A stretch of DNA of 64,000 bases from Solibacillus sp. FSL W7-1464 (GCF_038004425.1 NZ_JBBORC010000001.1:783001-847000); one strand, 5' to 3'; shown: positions 1 to 10,918, counted from the first letter of the stretch. Program-made: numbers and translations. The notes: generated from the sequence alone by a model not told the origin.

Positions 1-2
1 AT

Positions 3-1238
3 TTCAATGGGTTGCTGAAGAAAATCGATTATGTGACAAATATGGGCTATACGATGCTGTCGATTGGCTCTGTATTTGAGACTGAGAAATATGATGGGTC
101 GATGCCAACAAGCTATACCATGTTTGACCACCGTTTTGGTACAGCGGACGAATTTAAAAAAATGGTCGAGGCTTATCAAAAACGCGACATCAAAATGATG
201 ATTGATTTCCCGATTTCCAATGTAAGTCCAAACCATGAACTTGCTGAAAAAGAAGGATTTGTGGCATCTGAAAACGATGGGAAAACACAGTGGGACTTAA
301 CGAATGCAGAAGTACAGGATGAGCTGATCAACAATGCTGTACAATTTGTGAATACATATAAACTGGGCGGGGTTCGTCTGACAAATATTGAACAAGCCGA
401 TACTGCTTTTCTAAATCGCTTTATCGAGCAGTTAAAAGCAGCGGGTGCCTATGTTATTGCGAATGCGGAAAGTGATGCGGACTTTGATGCGAAGTTTTAC
501 AGTGATACTGCTTCCAACTTCACGAATGCATTCAAAAATGTCGATTTAAATACGGCAGTACTGGAGCCTCATATCGAGGAAATGCTTACAGGAACTCCGG
601 TATTATCAATGACCGATACAATCTGGTCGGACCGCTTTACATTGGCGGCAACAGAGGAAGGCATGTATCCGCCGACACGCAGTAAAATTTCCATTGCGAG
701 CACGTTTTTACTTCCTGGTGTGCCGATCGTACAATATGGATCTGAAATTGCGATGAATGGGGAAGCGGGTGTTGAAGCGCACCAGTACTACAATTTTAAA
801 ACAGACTCGGAATTAGCCGATTATGTCGGAAAGCTCCAGTCATTACGAAATGATTCCGATACATTGCGCAACGGGGAATTTAAATGGCTAGAAAATGAAG
901 ACGGCTATATTGTATTTGAACGCAAATCCGATGAGGAAACATGGATTGTTGTCATTAATAATAGTAGTAAAACAAAACGTGTGCATATTCCGGTCGCTGA
1001 GCTAGGTGAGGGAAAAGAAGTTCGCGGGATGTTCAACAGTGAAATCATCCGTGAAAACAAGGACGGCAACTATGCGATTATTTTGGACCGTGAAATGGTG
1101 GAAGTATACCAAGTGATAGAAGCGCGTGGTATTAACACATCTTACATTGTTGCACTTGGATTAGTCGTTGTACTATACACAGCATTTATGATTGTTATTA
1201 TGAAACGCGGTAAAAAGCGCCGTGCCGAGAATTTATAA
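3..1238 (+). CDS. GH13 alpha-amylase-like membrane-anchored protein, 5' end outside window, catalytically degenerate
   Basis: The reading frame is already open at the window edge, so the N-terminus is missing. The visible part has a GH13 barrel layout: a region-I-like DFPISNVSPNH, a region-II-like GGVRLTN and a region-IV-like DTIWSDRF, then a C-terminal beta domain, one membrane helix and a basic tail (KRGKKRR). In active GH13 enzymes these blocks carry an Asp nucleophile after R-x, a Glu acid, and NHD. Here the nucleophile position reads Thr, the Glu position appears to be Asn (IANAES) and NHD reads TIW. It is probably a surface-anchored, non-catalytic paralogue, perhaps carbohydrate binding. 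GH13 membership is fairly sure; loss of activity is inferred from hand alignment. Confidence 0.75.
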   Translation, partial: FNGLLKKIDYVTNMGYTMLSIGSVFETEKYDGSMPTSYTMFDHRFGTADEFKKMVEAYQKRDIKMMIDFPISNVSPNHELAEKEGFVASENDGKTQWDLTNAEVQDELINNAVQFVNTYKLGGVRLTNIEQADTAFLNRFIEQLKAAGAYVIANAESDADFDAKFYSDTASNFTNAFKNVDLNTAVLEPHIEEMLTGTPVLSMTDTIWSDRFTLAATEEGMYPPTRSKISIASTFLLPGVPIVQYGSEIAMNGEAGVEAHQYYNFKTDSELADYVGKLQSLRNDSDTLRNGEFKWLENEDGYIVFERKSDEETWIVVINNSSKTKRVHIPVAELGEGKEVRGMFNSEIIRENKDGNYAIILDREMVEVYQVIEARGINTSYIVALGLVVVLYTAFMIVIMKRGKKRRAENL

Positions 1239-1247
1239 CACTAGATA

Positions 1248-1288
1248 AAAAGCCTGGAGAAGCAGACAACATGCTTTTCCAGGCTTTT
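1248..1288. terminator. Bidirectional hairpin terminator between convergent genes
   Basis: The arms AAAAGCCTGGA and TCCAGGCTTTT pair perfectly, with A-rich and T-rich flanks on both sides. It serves the GH13 gene on + and yitU on -. Confidence 0.85.
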
Positions 1289-1296
1289 ATAGTTTA

Positions 1297-2103
1297 TTAC
1301 AGTTTTAATCGGTCCTGCAGAAATTTCCCGATGCCGTCTTCATTGTTCGATAGTGTAATTTCATTGGCAATTGATTTCAAATCGTCTATACCGTTACTCA
1401 TCGCAACGCCAACGCCTGCGTATTCAATCATTTCCAAGTCATTGTCCTCATCGCCAAATGCAATGATACGGTCGCGCGGAATGCCCATTTCCTTTGCAAT
1501 ATAGTCGATGCCTACAGCTTTACTTAACCCTTTATGGACAATTTCGATAATCGGGAAAGGTGCTCCCCAACGTCGATGCTCGATCAGCTCAGCATGAACA
1601 TCCTGTAAATGTTTGCGGATAATCGGTGTATTGACATCATCTGCTTGAATAAGCAAACTTGTCGGGTCTTCTTTTAATGTATTTTTCAGATCGCCTGTTA
1701 AAATATTGGGGTTGCCCATATGCAGCAACTGAAGCACGCCTTCATCTTCACGATGGAGATATACATCATCCATTACTTCGGCGATTAAGTTGTCGTATTC
1801 ATATTTATGAACAGATTCTACAACATCATGGACTACACTTAAATCGACTGTTGTATGAATCGTTTTCCACATCGGATTTTTAGGATGGTGGATGAGGGCT
1901 CCGTTGAAATTGACAATCGGAGTTGTTAAACTCAGCTCCTGATAATAAAGCTGACTCGCACGGTACGGACGTCCTGTCGCAATCATCACCTGATGACCGG
2001 CTTCTTTTGCTTTCAACAAAGTTTCCTTTGTCAGCGCAGAAATCTTTTTCTCGTCCGTCAATAAAGTGCCGTCTAAATCTAATACTATTAAATGTTCATT
2101 CAT
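1297..2103 (-). CDS. yitU: HAD-superfamily Cof-type phosphatase, YitU-like
   Basis: A 268-residue HAD-IIB (Cof) hydrolase. Motif I DLDGT lies at residues 9-13 with Asp9 as the expected nucleophile; ATGRP follows, and GDEDND near the C-terminus is the acidic motif IV. The start ATG is preceded by AAAGGAGG. B. subtilis YitU dephosphorylates the riboflavin intermediate 5-amino-6-(5-phospho-D-ribitylamino)uracil. The name rests on family resemblance plus the adjacent yitV and yitW; Cof-type phosphatases are promiscuous, so the exact substrate is uncertain. Confidence 0.8.
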   Translation of the reverse strand: MNEHLIVLDLDGTLLTDEKKISALTKETLLKAKEAGHQVMIATGRPYRASQLYYQELSLTTPIVNFNGALIHHPKNPMWKTIHTTVDLSVVHDVVESVHKYEYDNLIAEVMDDVYLHREDEGVLQLLHMGNPNILTGDLKNTLKEDPTSLLIQADDVNTPIIRKHLQDVHAELIEHRRWGAPFPIIEIVHKGLSKAVGIDYIAKEMGIPRDRIIAFGDEDNDLEMIEYAGVGVAMSNGIDDLKSIANEITLSNNEDGIGKFLQDRLKL

Positions 2104-2214
2104 GAGAGTAAGCCTCCTTTAGCCTGGGTATAATTGTAACGTGCAAAAATAGCATTCGTCAAAATTTTGAAACATAGACCAATTTTTGCTAATGTAAACA
2201 AAGAGGTGAGAAAT

Positions 2215-2970
2215 TTGATAGTAGATAAAGAACAATGGAAGTCCATTCCATTACTGCATGTATATGATGAAACGATGGATGAGAAAACACCGGTCGTTAT
2301 TTTTCTTCATGGTTTTTTAAGCGCAAAGGAACATAATCTGCATTATGCTTATCAGTTTGTGCAGCAAGGTGTACGCGTTATACTACCGGATGCATTAATG
2401 CATGGTGAACGATCGAATCAATTGACGGAAGACCAGATGAACTTCAACTTCTGGAAAATTGTATTGAAGTCAGTGGAAGAAGTACATACTATTTATGAAG
2501 AATTGAAGCTGAAAAACTTGGCGGGCACTAAAGTTGGGATTGCCGGAACTTCAATGGGCGGAATCGTCACATCTGGCTGTTTAGCGATCTACCCATGGAT
2601 TGAAACGGCAGGTATTTGCATGGGAACGACAAGTTATACAAAACTGGCTCTCCATCAAGTAGAGGATTTAAAGCAAAAAGGTATATCATTTCCGCTGTCT
2701 GATGAACAGCAGACAGGCTTGCTTCAAATGCTGCAAAAATTCGATATGGAGCAGCATGAGGAATTATGGGCAAACAAACCAATTATTTTCTGGCATGGGG
2801 AGCGCGATACGGTCGTTCCTTATCATATGAGCCGAGATTATGTTGAACAACTGGAAAAAGAAAAAAAAGCAAAACATATTACTTATCTGGCAGAACGAAA
2901 AGCAGGGCATGCCGTATCGAGAAACGGGATTTTGCAAGTCACGCAATTTATGGCGCATTGTTTGGCATAA
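2215..2970 (+). CDS. yitV: Alpha/beta-hydrolase esterase, YitV-like
   Basis: A cytosolic alpha/beta hydrolase of about 251 residues with an oxyanion-region FLHGF, a nucleophile elbow GTSMGG and a late AGHAVS that supplies the catalytic His. I chose the TTG at 2215 because AGAGGTGAG lies a few bases upstream; the frame is open to 2167 but has no ribosome site there. It is divergent from yitU and followed by yitW, the same set as in B. subtilis. The substrate is unknown. Confidence 0.82.
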   Translation: MIVDKEQWKSIPLLHVYDETMDEKTPVVIFLHGFLSAKEHNLHYAYQFVQQGVRVILPDALMHGERSNQLTEDQMNFNFWKIVLKSVEEVHTIYEELKLKNLAGTKVGIAGTSMGGIVTSGCLAIYPWIETAGICMGTTSYTKLALHQVEDLKQKGISFPLSDEQQTGLLQMLQKFDMEQHEELWANKPIIFWHGERDTVVPYHMSRDYVEQLEKEKKAKHITYLAERKAGHAVSRNGILQVTQFMAHCLA

Positions 2971-3025
2971 AGCATACGTTCTGCTATGATTAACAATAAC
3001 ACCATGGCGAAAGGGGAAATTTAAA

Positions 3026-3340
3026 ATGGCAATTGATCACGATATGAAAGAAAGTATGTTAGGTGCATTGGAGAACGTAATCGACCCTGAGTTAGGCATT
3101 GATATCGTCAACTTAGGTTTAGTATATGAAGTGGATTTAACAGACGAGGGCTTAGCAATCGTTACAATGACACTAACATCAATGGGTTGTCCGCTTGCTC
3201 CGGTTATCGTTGACCAAGTTACAACGGCACTTAGCGAATTACCGGAAGTAAAAGAAGTAAAAGTGGATATCGTATGGCAACCGGCATGGTCTAAAGACAA
3301 TATGTCCCGCTATGCAAAAATGGCATTAGGTATTCGTTAA
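3026..3340 (+). CDS. yitW: MIP18/DUF59-family Fe-S assembly protein YitW
   Basis: A 104-residue single-domain MIP18 (DUF59/SufT-like) protein with the family signature DPELGIDIVNLGLVYEV and the conserved SMGCPLAP loop containing its reactive cysteine. Family members help mature iron-sulfur proteins in the cytoplasm. A good Shine-Dalgarno sequence (AAAGGGGAAA) precedes the ATG. It lies 55 bp after yitV and ends in its own terminator. Confidence 0.88.
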   Translation: MAIDHDMKESMLGALENVIDPELGIDIVNLGLVYEVDLTDEGLAIVTMTLTSMGCPLAPVIVDQVTTALSELPEVKEVKVDIVWQPAWSKDNMSRYAKMALGIR

Positions 3341-3367
3341 TAATAAGTAAATAAATGAATTAAGATT

Positions 3368-3406
3368 CGGTCATTTTGCGTATAGGCAAAGTGATCGTTT
3401 TTTTTT
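3368..3406 (+). terminator. Terminator after yitW
   Basis: A 12-bp stem (CGGTCATTTTGC with GCAAAGTGATCG, two G-U wobbles) and a 6-base loop are followed by a run of T. Confidence 0.8.
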
Positions 3407-3441
3407 AGGTACTTTTTGGGGAGGAAACGGGGCGTAATTAT

Positions 3442-3493
3442 TTGTTGTTTGACCAACTTTGACTTATAATAAAATTAATCAATAAAGGTCAAA
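3442..3493 (+). promoter_or_regulatory. clpB promoter with CtsR operators
   Basis: A -35 TTGTTG (3442-3447) and -10 TATAAT (3465-3470) are exactly 17 bp apart. The spacer is TTTGACCAACTTTGACT, the reverse complement of AGTCAAA-GTT-GGTCAAA, which fits the CtsR heptad direct repeat (RGTCAAA N3 RGTCAAA). A second, weaker site lies at 3477-3493 (AATCAAT-AAA-GGTCAAA), around the predicted start site. CtsR is the class III heat-shock repressor of low-GC Gram-positives. The sites are seen directly; repression is inferred. Confidence 0.88.
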
Positions 3494-3514
3494 CTAATTG
3501 AAAGGGTGTACTCT

Positions 3515-5644
3515 ATGCAATTTAACCAAACACAAGATAATCGTCCGCCATTAGAACAATTTGGACGTAACTTAATCGAACAAGTAAAAAACGGTAAGAT
3601 GGATCCGGTTATTGGACGAGATGAAGAAATTCGGAACGTCATTCGTATTCTGTCACGTAAAACCAAAAACAATCCGGTGCTCATTGGTGAACCGGGTGTT
3701 GGTAAAACAGCGATTGTCGAAGGGCTGGCACAGCGTATCGTAAGACGGGATGTACCGGAAGGATTAAAAGATGCGGAGCTTTATGAACTGGACATGAGTG
3801 CACTAATCGCAGGAGCATCCTATCGCGGACAGTTTGAAGAGCGGCTGAAATCAGTATTAAAACAGGTGAAAGAGTCAGAGGGGCGCATTATTTTATTCAT
3901 CGATGAGATCCATACAATTGTCGGTGCAGGGAAAACGGACGGGGCAATGGACGCTGGAAATATGCTGAAGCCAATGCTTGCGCGTGGTGAACTGCATTGT
4001 ATCGGTGCAACAACATTGGATGAATACCGCATGTATATTGAAAAAGATCCTGCATTGGAACGCCGCTTCCAGCAAGTAATGGTACGAGAACCTTCTATTG
4101 AAGATACGGTCTCCATTTTACGCGGAATAAAAGATCGTTTTGAGGAACATCACCGTGGTGTCCGCATTCATGACCGCGCAATTATTGCAGCGGCACAGTT
4201 GGCGAACCGCTATATTACAGACCGATTTTTACCGGATAAGGCGATTGATCTGGTCGATGAGGCATGTGCCATGATCCGCATTGAAATCGATTCAATGCCA
4301 CAGGAACTGGATCAGTTAACGCGCCGCCTCACTCAGCTGAAAATTGAACAGCAGGCACTGAAAAAAGAAAAAGATGAGGCAAGCAAAAAACGTCTTGAAA
4401 TAATTACAGACGAAATTGATTCATTGGAAGTATCAATCAAGTCAATGAAAGAACAGTGGGAACTCGAGAAAAACGGCCTGCAAATTGTTCGTGATAAAAA
4501 AGATGAGCTGAAAAAAATGGAAGCCGAGCGCGATGACTTATTTATTTCAGGCAGTAATTTAGCAAGGGCAAGTGAGCTTCAATACAGTAAAATACCACAG
4601 CTTGAAAAGGAAATTGCCGAGCTGGAGCAGCAGTTGAAACAGTCGGAAGGTAACCGCATGCTGCGTGAAGAAGTAACTGAAGATGAAATTGCTAAAATTA
4701 TTTCACGATGGACAGGGATTCCGGTAACGAAGCTTGTTGAAGGTGAACGCGAAAAACTGCTCCGTTTAAAAGATACACTGCATGAACGGGTAGTCGGTCA
4801 GGACGATGCGGTAACATATGTAACGGAAGCAGTCTGGCGTGCGCGTTCCGGTATTAAGGATCCGAATAAGCCGATCGGAAGCTTCCTGTTCCTCGGTCCA
4901 ACAGGTGTAGGGAAAACGGAATTGGCAAAAGCATTGGCTGCACAATTATTTGATTCAGAAGACCATTTCATCCGTATTGATATGAGCGAGTATATGGAGA
5001 AACATTCTGTATCGCGGCTTGTCGGAGCTCCTCCAGGATATATTGGTTATGAAGAGGGCGGTCAGCTGACAGAAGCGGTTCGTCGTAACCCGTATTCCGT
5101 TGTATTGCTGGATGAAATCGAAAAGGCACATCCGGATGTCGCGAATATTTTACTGCAAGTACTTGATGATGGCCGCATTACAGATAGTCAGGGACGGATC
5201 GTCAACTTTACGAATACCGTCATCATCTTGACATCGAATATCGGCTCGCAGTTTTTACTGGAAGCATCTGAAGAAGCGGAACAGCTTGTCCAAGCGGCAT
5301 TGCGCCAGCATTTTAAGCCGGAGCTGTTAAACCGGATGGACGATATAATTATGTTCCACGCACTATCGAACGAGCACTTCCATAAGATTGCCCGGAAATA
5401 TGTAAAGCAGCTTCAGGATCGGGTAGCGGAGCAGGAAATTACGTTGTCTGTGGACGCAGAAGTTGTAGATTGGATTGTGAAGCACGGGATTGACCCGCAG
5501 TTTGGTGCACGACCGCTTAAACGCTTCGTTCAACGCCATTTGGAAACGATTGTTGCCCGTGAGCTGTTAAAAGGAGAAGTAACAGCAGGCGGAAGTTTAT
5601 CGATTGCACTGGAAAATGAAGAGTTAGTCATAAAATCAAATTAA
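3515..5644 (+). CDS. clpB: ClpB-type AAA+ disaggregase lacking the N-terminal domain
   Basis: A 709-residue protein with two AAA+ modules. Walker A GEPGVGKT (58-65) and Walker B FIDEIH define NBD1; a long coiled-coil middle domain with the ClpB signature [11 protein letters not shown] follows; NBD2 has GPTGVGKT (461-468). The frame opens only about 20 residues before NBD1, so the roughly 145-residue Clp N-domain of full-length ClpB (about 860 residues) is absent, as in the short ClpB isoform of other bacteria. ATG 3515 is preceded by AAAGGG. ClpB resolubilises aggregates with DnaK and does not partner ClpP. CtsR control fits the role. Confidence 0.88.
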   Translation: MQFNQTQDNRPPLEQFGRNLIEQVKNGKMDPVIGRDEEIRNVIRILSRKTKNNPVLIGEPGVGKTAIVEGLAQRIVRRDVPEGLKDAELYELDMSALIAGASYRGQFEERLKSVLKQVKESEGRIILFIDEIHTIVGAGKTDGAMDAGNMLKPMLARGELHCIGATTLDEYRMYIEKDPALERRFQQVMVREPSIEDTVSILRGIKDRFEEHHRGVRIHDRAIIAAAQLANRYITDRFLPDKAIDLVDEACAMIRIEIDSMPQELDQLTRRLTQLKIEQQALKKEKDEASKKRLEIITDEIDSLEVSIKSMKEQWELEKNGLQIVRDKKDELKKMEAERDDLFISGSNLARASELQYSKIPQLEKEIAELEQQLKQSEGNRMLREEVTEDEIAKIISRWTGIPVTKLVEGEREKLLRLKDTLHERVVGQDDAVTYVTEAVWRARSGIKDPNKPIGSFLFLGPTGVGKTELAKALAAQLFDSEDHFIRIDMSEYMEKHSVSRLVGAPPGYIGYEEGGQLTEAVRRNPYSVVLLDEIEKAHPDVANILLQVLDDGRITDSQGRIVNFTNTVIILTSNIGSQFLLEASEEAEQLVQAALRQHFKPELLNRMDDIIMFHALSNEHFHKIARKYVKQLQDRVAEQEITLSVDAEVVDWIVKHGIDPQFGARPLKRFVQRHLETIVARELLKGEVTAGGSLSIALENEELVIKSN

Positions 5645-5649
5645 GTATG

Positions 5650-5685
5650 AAAAAAGCTTGTACATGAATGCGTACAAGCTTTTTT
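5650..5685 (+). terminator. Terminator after clpB
   Basis: Perfect arms AAAAAAGCTTGTAC and GTACAAGCTTTTTT surround an 8-base loop. Confidence 0.9.
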
Positions 5686-5700
5686 GTTTGGCGTGTAAAT

Positions 5701-5874
5701 GTTCTAATAAGGATGAATAAAGTTCTAATAAAAATGAAAAGTTCTACTAAAAGCCGGAAGTTCTAATATAAATGTCAGTTGTTTTAATAAGAGGTGCAAC
5801 TGTTCAAATAAACGTGTCGACTATTCTAATATGAAATATAAAACTTCTAATATTGTATGGAAGTTTTCTAATAA
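5701..5874. repeat. Array of nine degenerate GTTCTAATAA repeats with about 21-bp period
   Basis: Copies begin near 5701, 5722, 5741, 5760, 5780, 5802, 5823, 5844 and 5865, so spacing is 19-22 bp. Typical units are GTTCTAATAA, GTTCTACTAA, GTTCTAATAT and GTTCAAATAA; the sequence between units is unrelated. The array fills the space between the clpB terminator and the yjzD terminator. It is too short-unit for CRISPR. Function unknown; see findings. Confidence 0.8.
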
Positions 5875-5902
5875 AATCAGCGCCCAGTCAAACTAGGCGT
5901 AA

Positions 5903-5948
5903 ATAACAAGGGGCTGTCCAGTAGTTTTACCGGACAGCCCCTTGTTAT
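5903..5948 (-). terminator. Strong terminator of yjzD
   Basis: Arms ATAACAAGGGGCTGTCC and GGACAGCCCCTTGTTAT (17 bp, perfect) lie just downstream of the - strand gene's stop codon. Confidence 0.8.
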
Positions 5949-5951
5949 CTA

Positions 5952-6149
5952 TTAGTGATGCTCTGCTTCTGCTTCTGGAGTTGATTCGTTTGGAATGATT
6001 GCAGCGATAATAATAACTAATACGCTGAATACTAATGATACGATTACGCCATTCATGAAGTTAAAATCTACACTTAATACAGAACTTACTACATAGTTTA
6101 GCATTGAAACTAATAAGAATGACCAAAAGAACGTAATGATATATTGCAT
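5952..6149 (-). CDS. yjzD: DUF2929 (YjzD-like) small membrane protein
   Basis: A 65-residue protein with two hydrophobic helices and a short acidic tail ending in EAEHH, matching the layout of the DUF2929/YjzD family. I start at ATG 6149, five bases after GAGGTG; an in-frame GTG three codons upstream lies inside that ribosome site. It sits upstream of fabH, the same neighbourhood as in B. subtilis. Function unknown. Confidence 0.7.
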   Translation of the reverse strand: MQYIITFFWSFLLVSMLNYVVSSVLSVDFNFMNGVIVSLVFSVLVIIIAAIIPNESTPEAEAEHH

Positions 6150-6512
6150 CAAATTCACCTCATTGAACTTATTTATAACGTTATTGTGAAATTACATCTT
6201 CAATATCATACCACAAGCGTTCATGAAATTAAAAGGGCGAATCAAATTATTCTTCAAGTTGTCATAAATGCTTGTTTTTATTGCTTTTTTAAGTAGGAAT
6301 TAACAAGGAAAACGTGAAAATTAGCTGGAAGCTGTATGTCTAATATTTGAACGATTTTGTCCATTTGCTGTTTAACATTAAATGTAAGAAACGAACTGGA
6401 AAACTTCATATGCCATTTAATTTCATGAAGATGTTTTACCAAATAGCATAGCCATTTTTTTCGTAAAAAAAACAATTATAATTCCCAATCCCTCGTTTTC
6501 CAGAAATTTTAA
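6150..6512. other. Intergenic stretch without a recognised gene
   Basis: About 360 AT-rich bases between yjzD and the fabH promoter. A - strand frame at 6278-6475 exists but has only a TTG start with no convincing ribosome site. I see no RNA gene or terminator. Confidence 0.5.
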
Positions 6513-6557
6513 TTGTGTTCAAAATAATTATGCTCTATAATTAGTACCAACTACTAA
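6513..6557 (+). promoter_or_regulatory. fabH promoter overlapped by FapR operator
   Basis: A -35 TTGTGT (6513-6518), 17-bp spacer and -10 TATAAT (6536-6541). The palindrome TTAGTACCAACTACTAA (6541-6557) matches the FapR operator of Gram-positive fatty-acid genes and covers the end of the -10 and the start site. FapR is released by malonyl-CoA. Confidence 0.88.
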
Positions 6558-6603
6558 TAATTAGTTATATTTTTTGAGTGATGAAAAACAAGGGGGCTAT
6601 TAT

Positions 6604-7539
6604 ATGAATGCCGGTATTATAGGGATGGGGAAATATGTTCCGGAAAAAGCTATAGCAAATAAAGATTTTGAAAAAGTATTAGATACATCAGATGAGTGGA
6701 TTCGTTCTCGTACAGGAATTGAAAACCGTTTTATCGCCGAGAATGAAGAAACATCGGATTTAGCATATAAAGCAGCAGTGCAAGCGATTGAAAATGCAGG
6801 TATTACGCCAGATCAAATCGGTTTAATTGTTGTTGCGACAGTTACACAGGATCAGAATTTCCCGAGTGTAGCGTGTCAAATTCAAGAAAGACTAGGAATA
6901 TCGGGATGTGGCGCGATGGATGTTTCCGCTGCATGTTCGGGATTTATTTATGGAACGGCGATTGCAAAACAATTTATTGAGAGTAATAGCTATGAATATA
7001 TATTAGTAGTAGGTGTTGAAAAACTGTCGAAAATTGTGGATTGGGATGACCGCAACACTGCTGTTCTTTTCGGAGATGGTGCAAGTGCAGCTGTTCTCGG
7101 TAAAGTTTCGGAAGGGCGCGGGATTCTGGCGTTCGAACTTGGTGCTGACGGAACAGGCGGTAAGCATCTTTATTTAAATCCTGAAAACCATATTGAGATG
7201 AATGGCCGCGAAGTATTTAAATTTGCGGTTCGTCAAATGGGCGAGTCGGCTGTAAGTGTGCTCGAAAAGGCAGGCCTGACGAAGGAAGATGTCGATTATT
7301 TAGTGCCGCATCAGGCAAACATCCGCATTATGGAAGCCGCAAGAGAACGTCTTGACCTACCGGAGGAAAAAATGTCGAAAACAATCCAGAAATACGGCAA
7401 TACATCTGCTGCTTCAATCGGTATTTCAATCGTTGAAGATTTGGAGTCAGGGAAGATCAAAGATGATGATATTGTTGTTTTAGTCGGTTTCGGCGGAGGG
7501 CTTACATGGGGAGCACTCGCAGTAAAGTGGGGTAAATAA
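6604..7539 (+). CDS. fabH: 3-oxoacyl-ACP synthase III (KAS III)
   Basis: A 311-residue thiolase-fold enzyme that condenses acyl-CoA with malonyl-ACP to start fatty-acid synthesis. The catalytic triad is visible: Cys111 in SAACSG, His236 in VPHQAN and Asn266 in YGNTSA. ATG 6604 follows AAGGGGG; an upstream in-frame TTG at 6574 has no ribosome site and would add ten residues. It is followed 154 bp later by fabF, the fabHA-fabF pair of bacilli, and is preceded by a FapR operator. Confidence 0.95.
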   Translation: MNAGIIGMGKYVPEKAIANKDFEKVLDTSDEWIRSRTGIENRFIAENEETSDLAYKAAVQAIENAGITPDQIGLIVVATVTQDQNFPSVACQIQERLGISGCGAMDVSAACSGFIYGTAIAKQFIESNSYEYILVVGVEKLSKIVDWDDRNTAVLFGDGASAAVLGKVSEGRGILAFELGADGTGGKHLYLNPENHIEMNGREVFKFAVRQMGESAVSVLEKAGLTKEDVDYLVPHQANIRIMEAARERLDLPEEKMSKTIQKYGNTSAASIGISIVEDLESGKIKDDDIVVLVGFGGGLTWGALAVKWGK

Positions 7540-7693
7540 GAACGTTGATTGGAATATGGGGAGCTGGAACGAATGCTGAAAACCGTTACGATCTGTGACA
7601 ACGCATTCATGGCCAACATCGTATTACCCCGACCGAAATGAAAATCAACTTTTATATAGGAAAAGAACTTAACTTAGAAAAGGGTGTTAAATA

Positions 7694-8935
7694 ATGGAGA
7701 AAAGAAGAGTTGTTGTTACAGGAATCGGTGCAGTAACGCCAGTAGGAAACAGTGCAGAGCAAGCATGGGAAAATGTAATTGCAGGCAAGTCTGGTATTGG
7801 ACCATTAACACGTGTAGATGTAAGCAAATTTCCGGTATCTGTAGCGGCTGAAGTTAGAGATTTTAACATAGAAGAATATATCGAAAAGAAAGAAGCGCGT
7901 AAAATGGACCGTTTTACCCATTATGCGATTGCTGCTTCAATGATGGCTGCAAAGGATGCAGACTTGACAATTACCGAAGAAATGGCACCGCGCGTAGGTG
8001 TGTGGATCGGTTCTGGAATCGGCGGAATGGAAACACATGAACAGCAGTTTCTAACATTCCAGGAGCGCGGTGTTCGCCGTGTAAGTCCATTCTTCGTACC
8101 GATGATGATTCCGGATATGGCTTCTGGACAAGTATCGATTTACCTTGGTGCAAAAGGGGTAAACTCTTGTTCTGTAACGGCTTGTGCATCAGGAACTAAC
8201 TCAATTGGTGACGCGTTTAAAGTAATTGCACGCGGAGATGCGGATGTGATGATTACCGGTGGAGCGGAGGCGCCAATCGTAACTATGGCGGTAGCTGGCT
8301 TCTGTGCAAACACGGCTTTATCGTTAAATCCGGACAAGGCAACTGCATCACGTCCATTCGATAAAAACCGTGACGGCTTCGTTATTGGCGAGGGCGCAGG
8401 GATTTTAATTTTGGAAGAGTATGAACATGCAAAAGCGCGCGGTGCGAAAATTTACGGTGAAGTTGTGGGCTATGGCTCAACAGGGGATGCCCATCATATT
8501 ACAGCACCGGCTCCAAATGGTGAAGGTGCAGCACGTGCGATGCAAATGGCAATCGATGATGCACAAGTATCGCCTGACCGCGTTGGTTATATTAACGCAC
8601 ACGGTACGAGTACACCATATAATGACTTATTTGAAACACAGGCGGTCAAAACTGTTTTTGGTGACCATGCCCATAAATTGGCGATGAGCTCGACAAAAAG
8701 TATGACAGGCCATTTACTAGGTGCAGCAGGCGGTATTGAGGCGATCTTTACGGTGCTTGCATTGAAGGAAGGTATTTTGCCGCCGACAATGAATCTAGAC
8801 GAACCGGATCCGGAATGTGATTTGGATTATGTGCCAAATGCCGCACGAAAAGCAGAAGTTGAATATGCGTTAAGCAATTCACTTGGTTTCGGCGGTCATA
8901 ATGCTTGTTTATTGTTTAAAAAAATTACAGATTAA
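7694..8935 (+). CDS. fabF: 3-oxoacyl-ACP synthase II (KAS II)
   Basis: A 413-residue elongation condensing enzyme. The Cys-His-His triad is present: Cys164 in VTACASGT, His303 in NAHGTST and His340 in [10 protein letters not shown]; length is normal. AAAGGGTG precedes the ATG. No terminator is evident after fabH, so cotranscription from the FapR-controlled promoter is likely. In bacilli FabF sets chain length and membrane fluidity with FabH. Confidence 0.95.
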   Translation: MEKRRVVVTGIGAVTPVGNSAEQAWENVIAGKSGIGPLTRVDVSKFPVSVAAEVRDFNIEEYIEKKEARKMDRFTHYAIAASMMAAKDADLTITEEMAPRVGVWIGSGIGGMETHEQQFLTFQERGVRRVSPFFVPMMIPDMASGQVSIYLGAKGVNSCSVTACASGTNSIGDAFKVIARGDADVMITGGAEAPIVTMAVAGFCANTALSLNPDKATASRPFDKNRDGFVIGEGAGILILEEYEHAKARGAKIYGEVVGYGSTGDAHHITAPAPNGEGAARAMQMAIDDAQVSPDRVGYINAHGTSTPYNDLFETQAVKTVFGDHAHKLAMSSTKSMTGHLLGAAGGIEAIFTVLALKEGILPPTMNLDEPDPECDLDYVPNAARKAEVEYALSNSLGFGGHNACLLFKKITD

Positions 8936-8946
8936 TAAAATGACAA

Positions 8947-8983
8947 AAAACGAACGTGCTTCTTCTATCGCACGTTCGTTTTT
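8947..8983 (+). terminator. Terminator after fabF
   Basis: Arms AAAACGAACGTGC and GCACGTTCGTTTTT surround a 10-base loop. Confidence 0.9.
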
Positions 8984-9011
8984 CGTATAGTTGTACGAAG
9001 GATGGTGTTTT

Positions 9012-10450
<1,439 letters not shown>

Positions 10451-10466
10451 TCATAATCTTGAAAGG

Positions 10467-10496
10467 ATTATAACGTAAATAATCTAAAGAAAGCAA
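10467..10496 (-). promoter_or_regulatory. trpS T-box promoter
   Basis: On the - strand TTGCTT (10491-10496) and TATAAT (10467-10472) are 18 bp apart, just upstream of stem I. Confidence 0.7.
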
Positions 10497-10918
10497 TCGT
10501 TTTATTTAAAGAAAAAGGAATAAAACGAAGTGGAAATGGAAATAGTAGTAAATAGATAATTATATTTAAGGAAATATCATAGTATTATCTGAATGTTTCT
10601 CAATTACTATTTGATAAATGAGAAAAAATTATGTAAAAACATTACGTTTTGATTCAGTATTTTACGGGTAAATTTTGTTATGGCATAAAAATATAGAAAG
10701 TGCGCTTATTAGAGAGAAATAGGTAATAAAATTTATTGCGTGAGTTGAATTATTTGTTGACATTGTATATTCAAACATGGGATATTCATGTATAATGGTA
10801 ACAGAATCTTAAATTAAATTAATTCTAAATTAAGTTTTACTTATACATTTGTGCTTCATGTTTTCAGGAAGCAATATTTAGCAATTGAATTGAAATCAAT
10901 TAGAGAGGAAGTGAGCCA
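10497..10918. other. Upstream region of spx
   Basis: About 420 AT-rich bases without a gene. TTGACA at 10757-10762 and TATAAT at 10791-10796 are the clearest promoter elements, but their 28-bp separation means they probably belong to different promoters. spx is known to have several promoters in B. subtilis. A usable AGAGAGGAAGTG precedes the spx ATG. Confidence 0.45.

Noticed and set aside
5701-5874. CRISPR array
   Set aside because: Units are only about 10 bp and vary in sequence, spacers are about 10 bp, and no cas genes are present.
6278-6475. 65-codon - strand frame upstream of fabH
   Set aside because: TTG start in an A/T run, no convincing ribosome site, composition like surrounding noncoding DNA.
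7540-7693. Extra gene between fabH and fabF
   Set aside because: The 154-bp gap has short frames only and no ribosome site apart from that of fabF.
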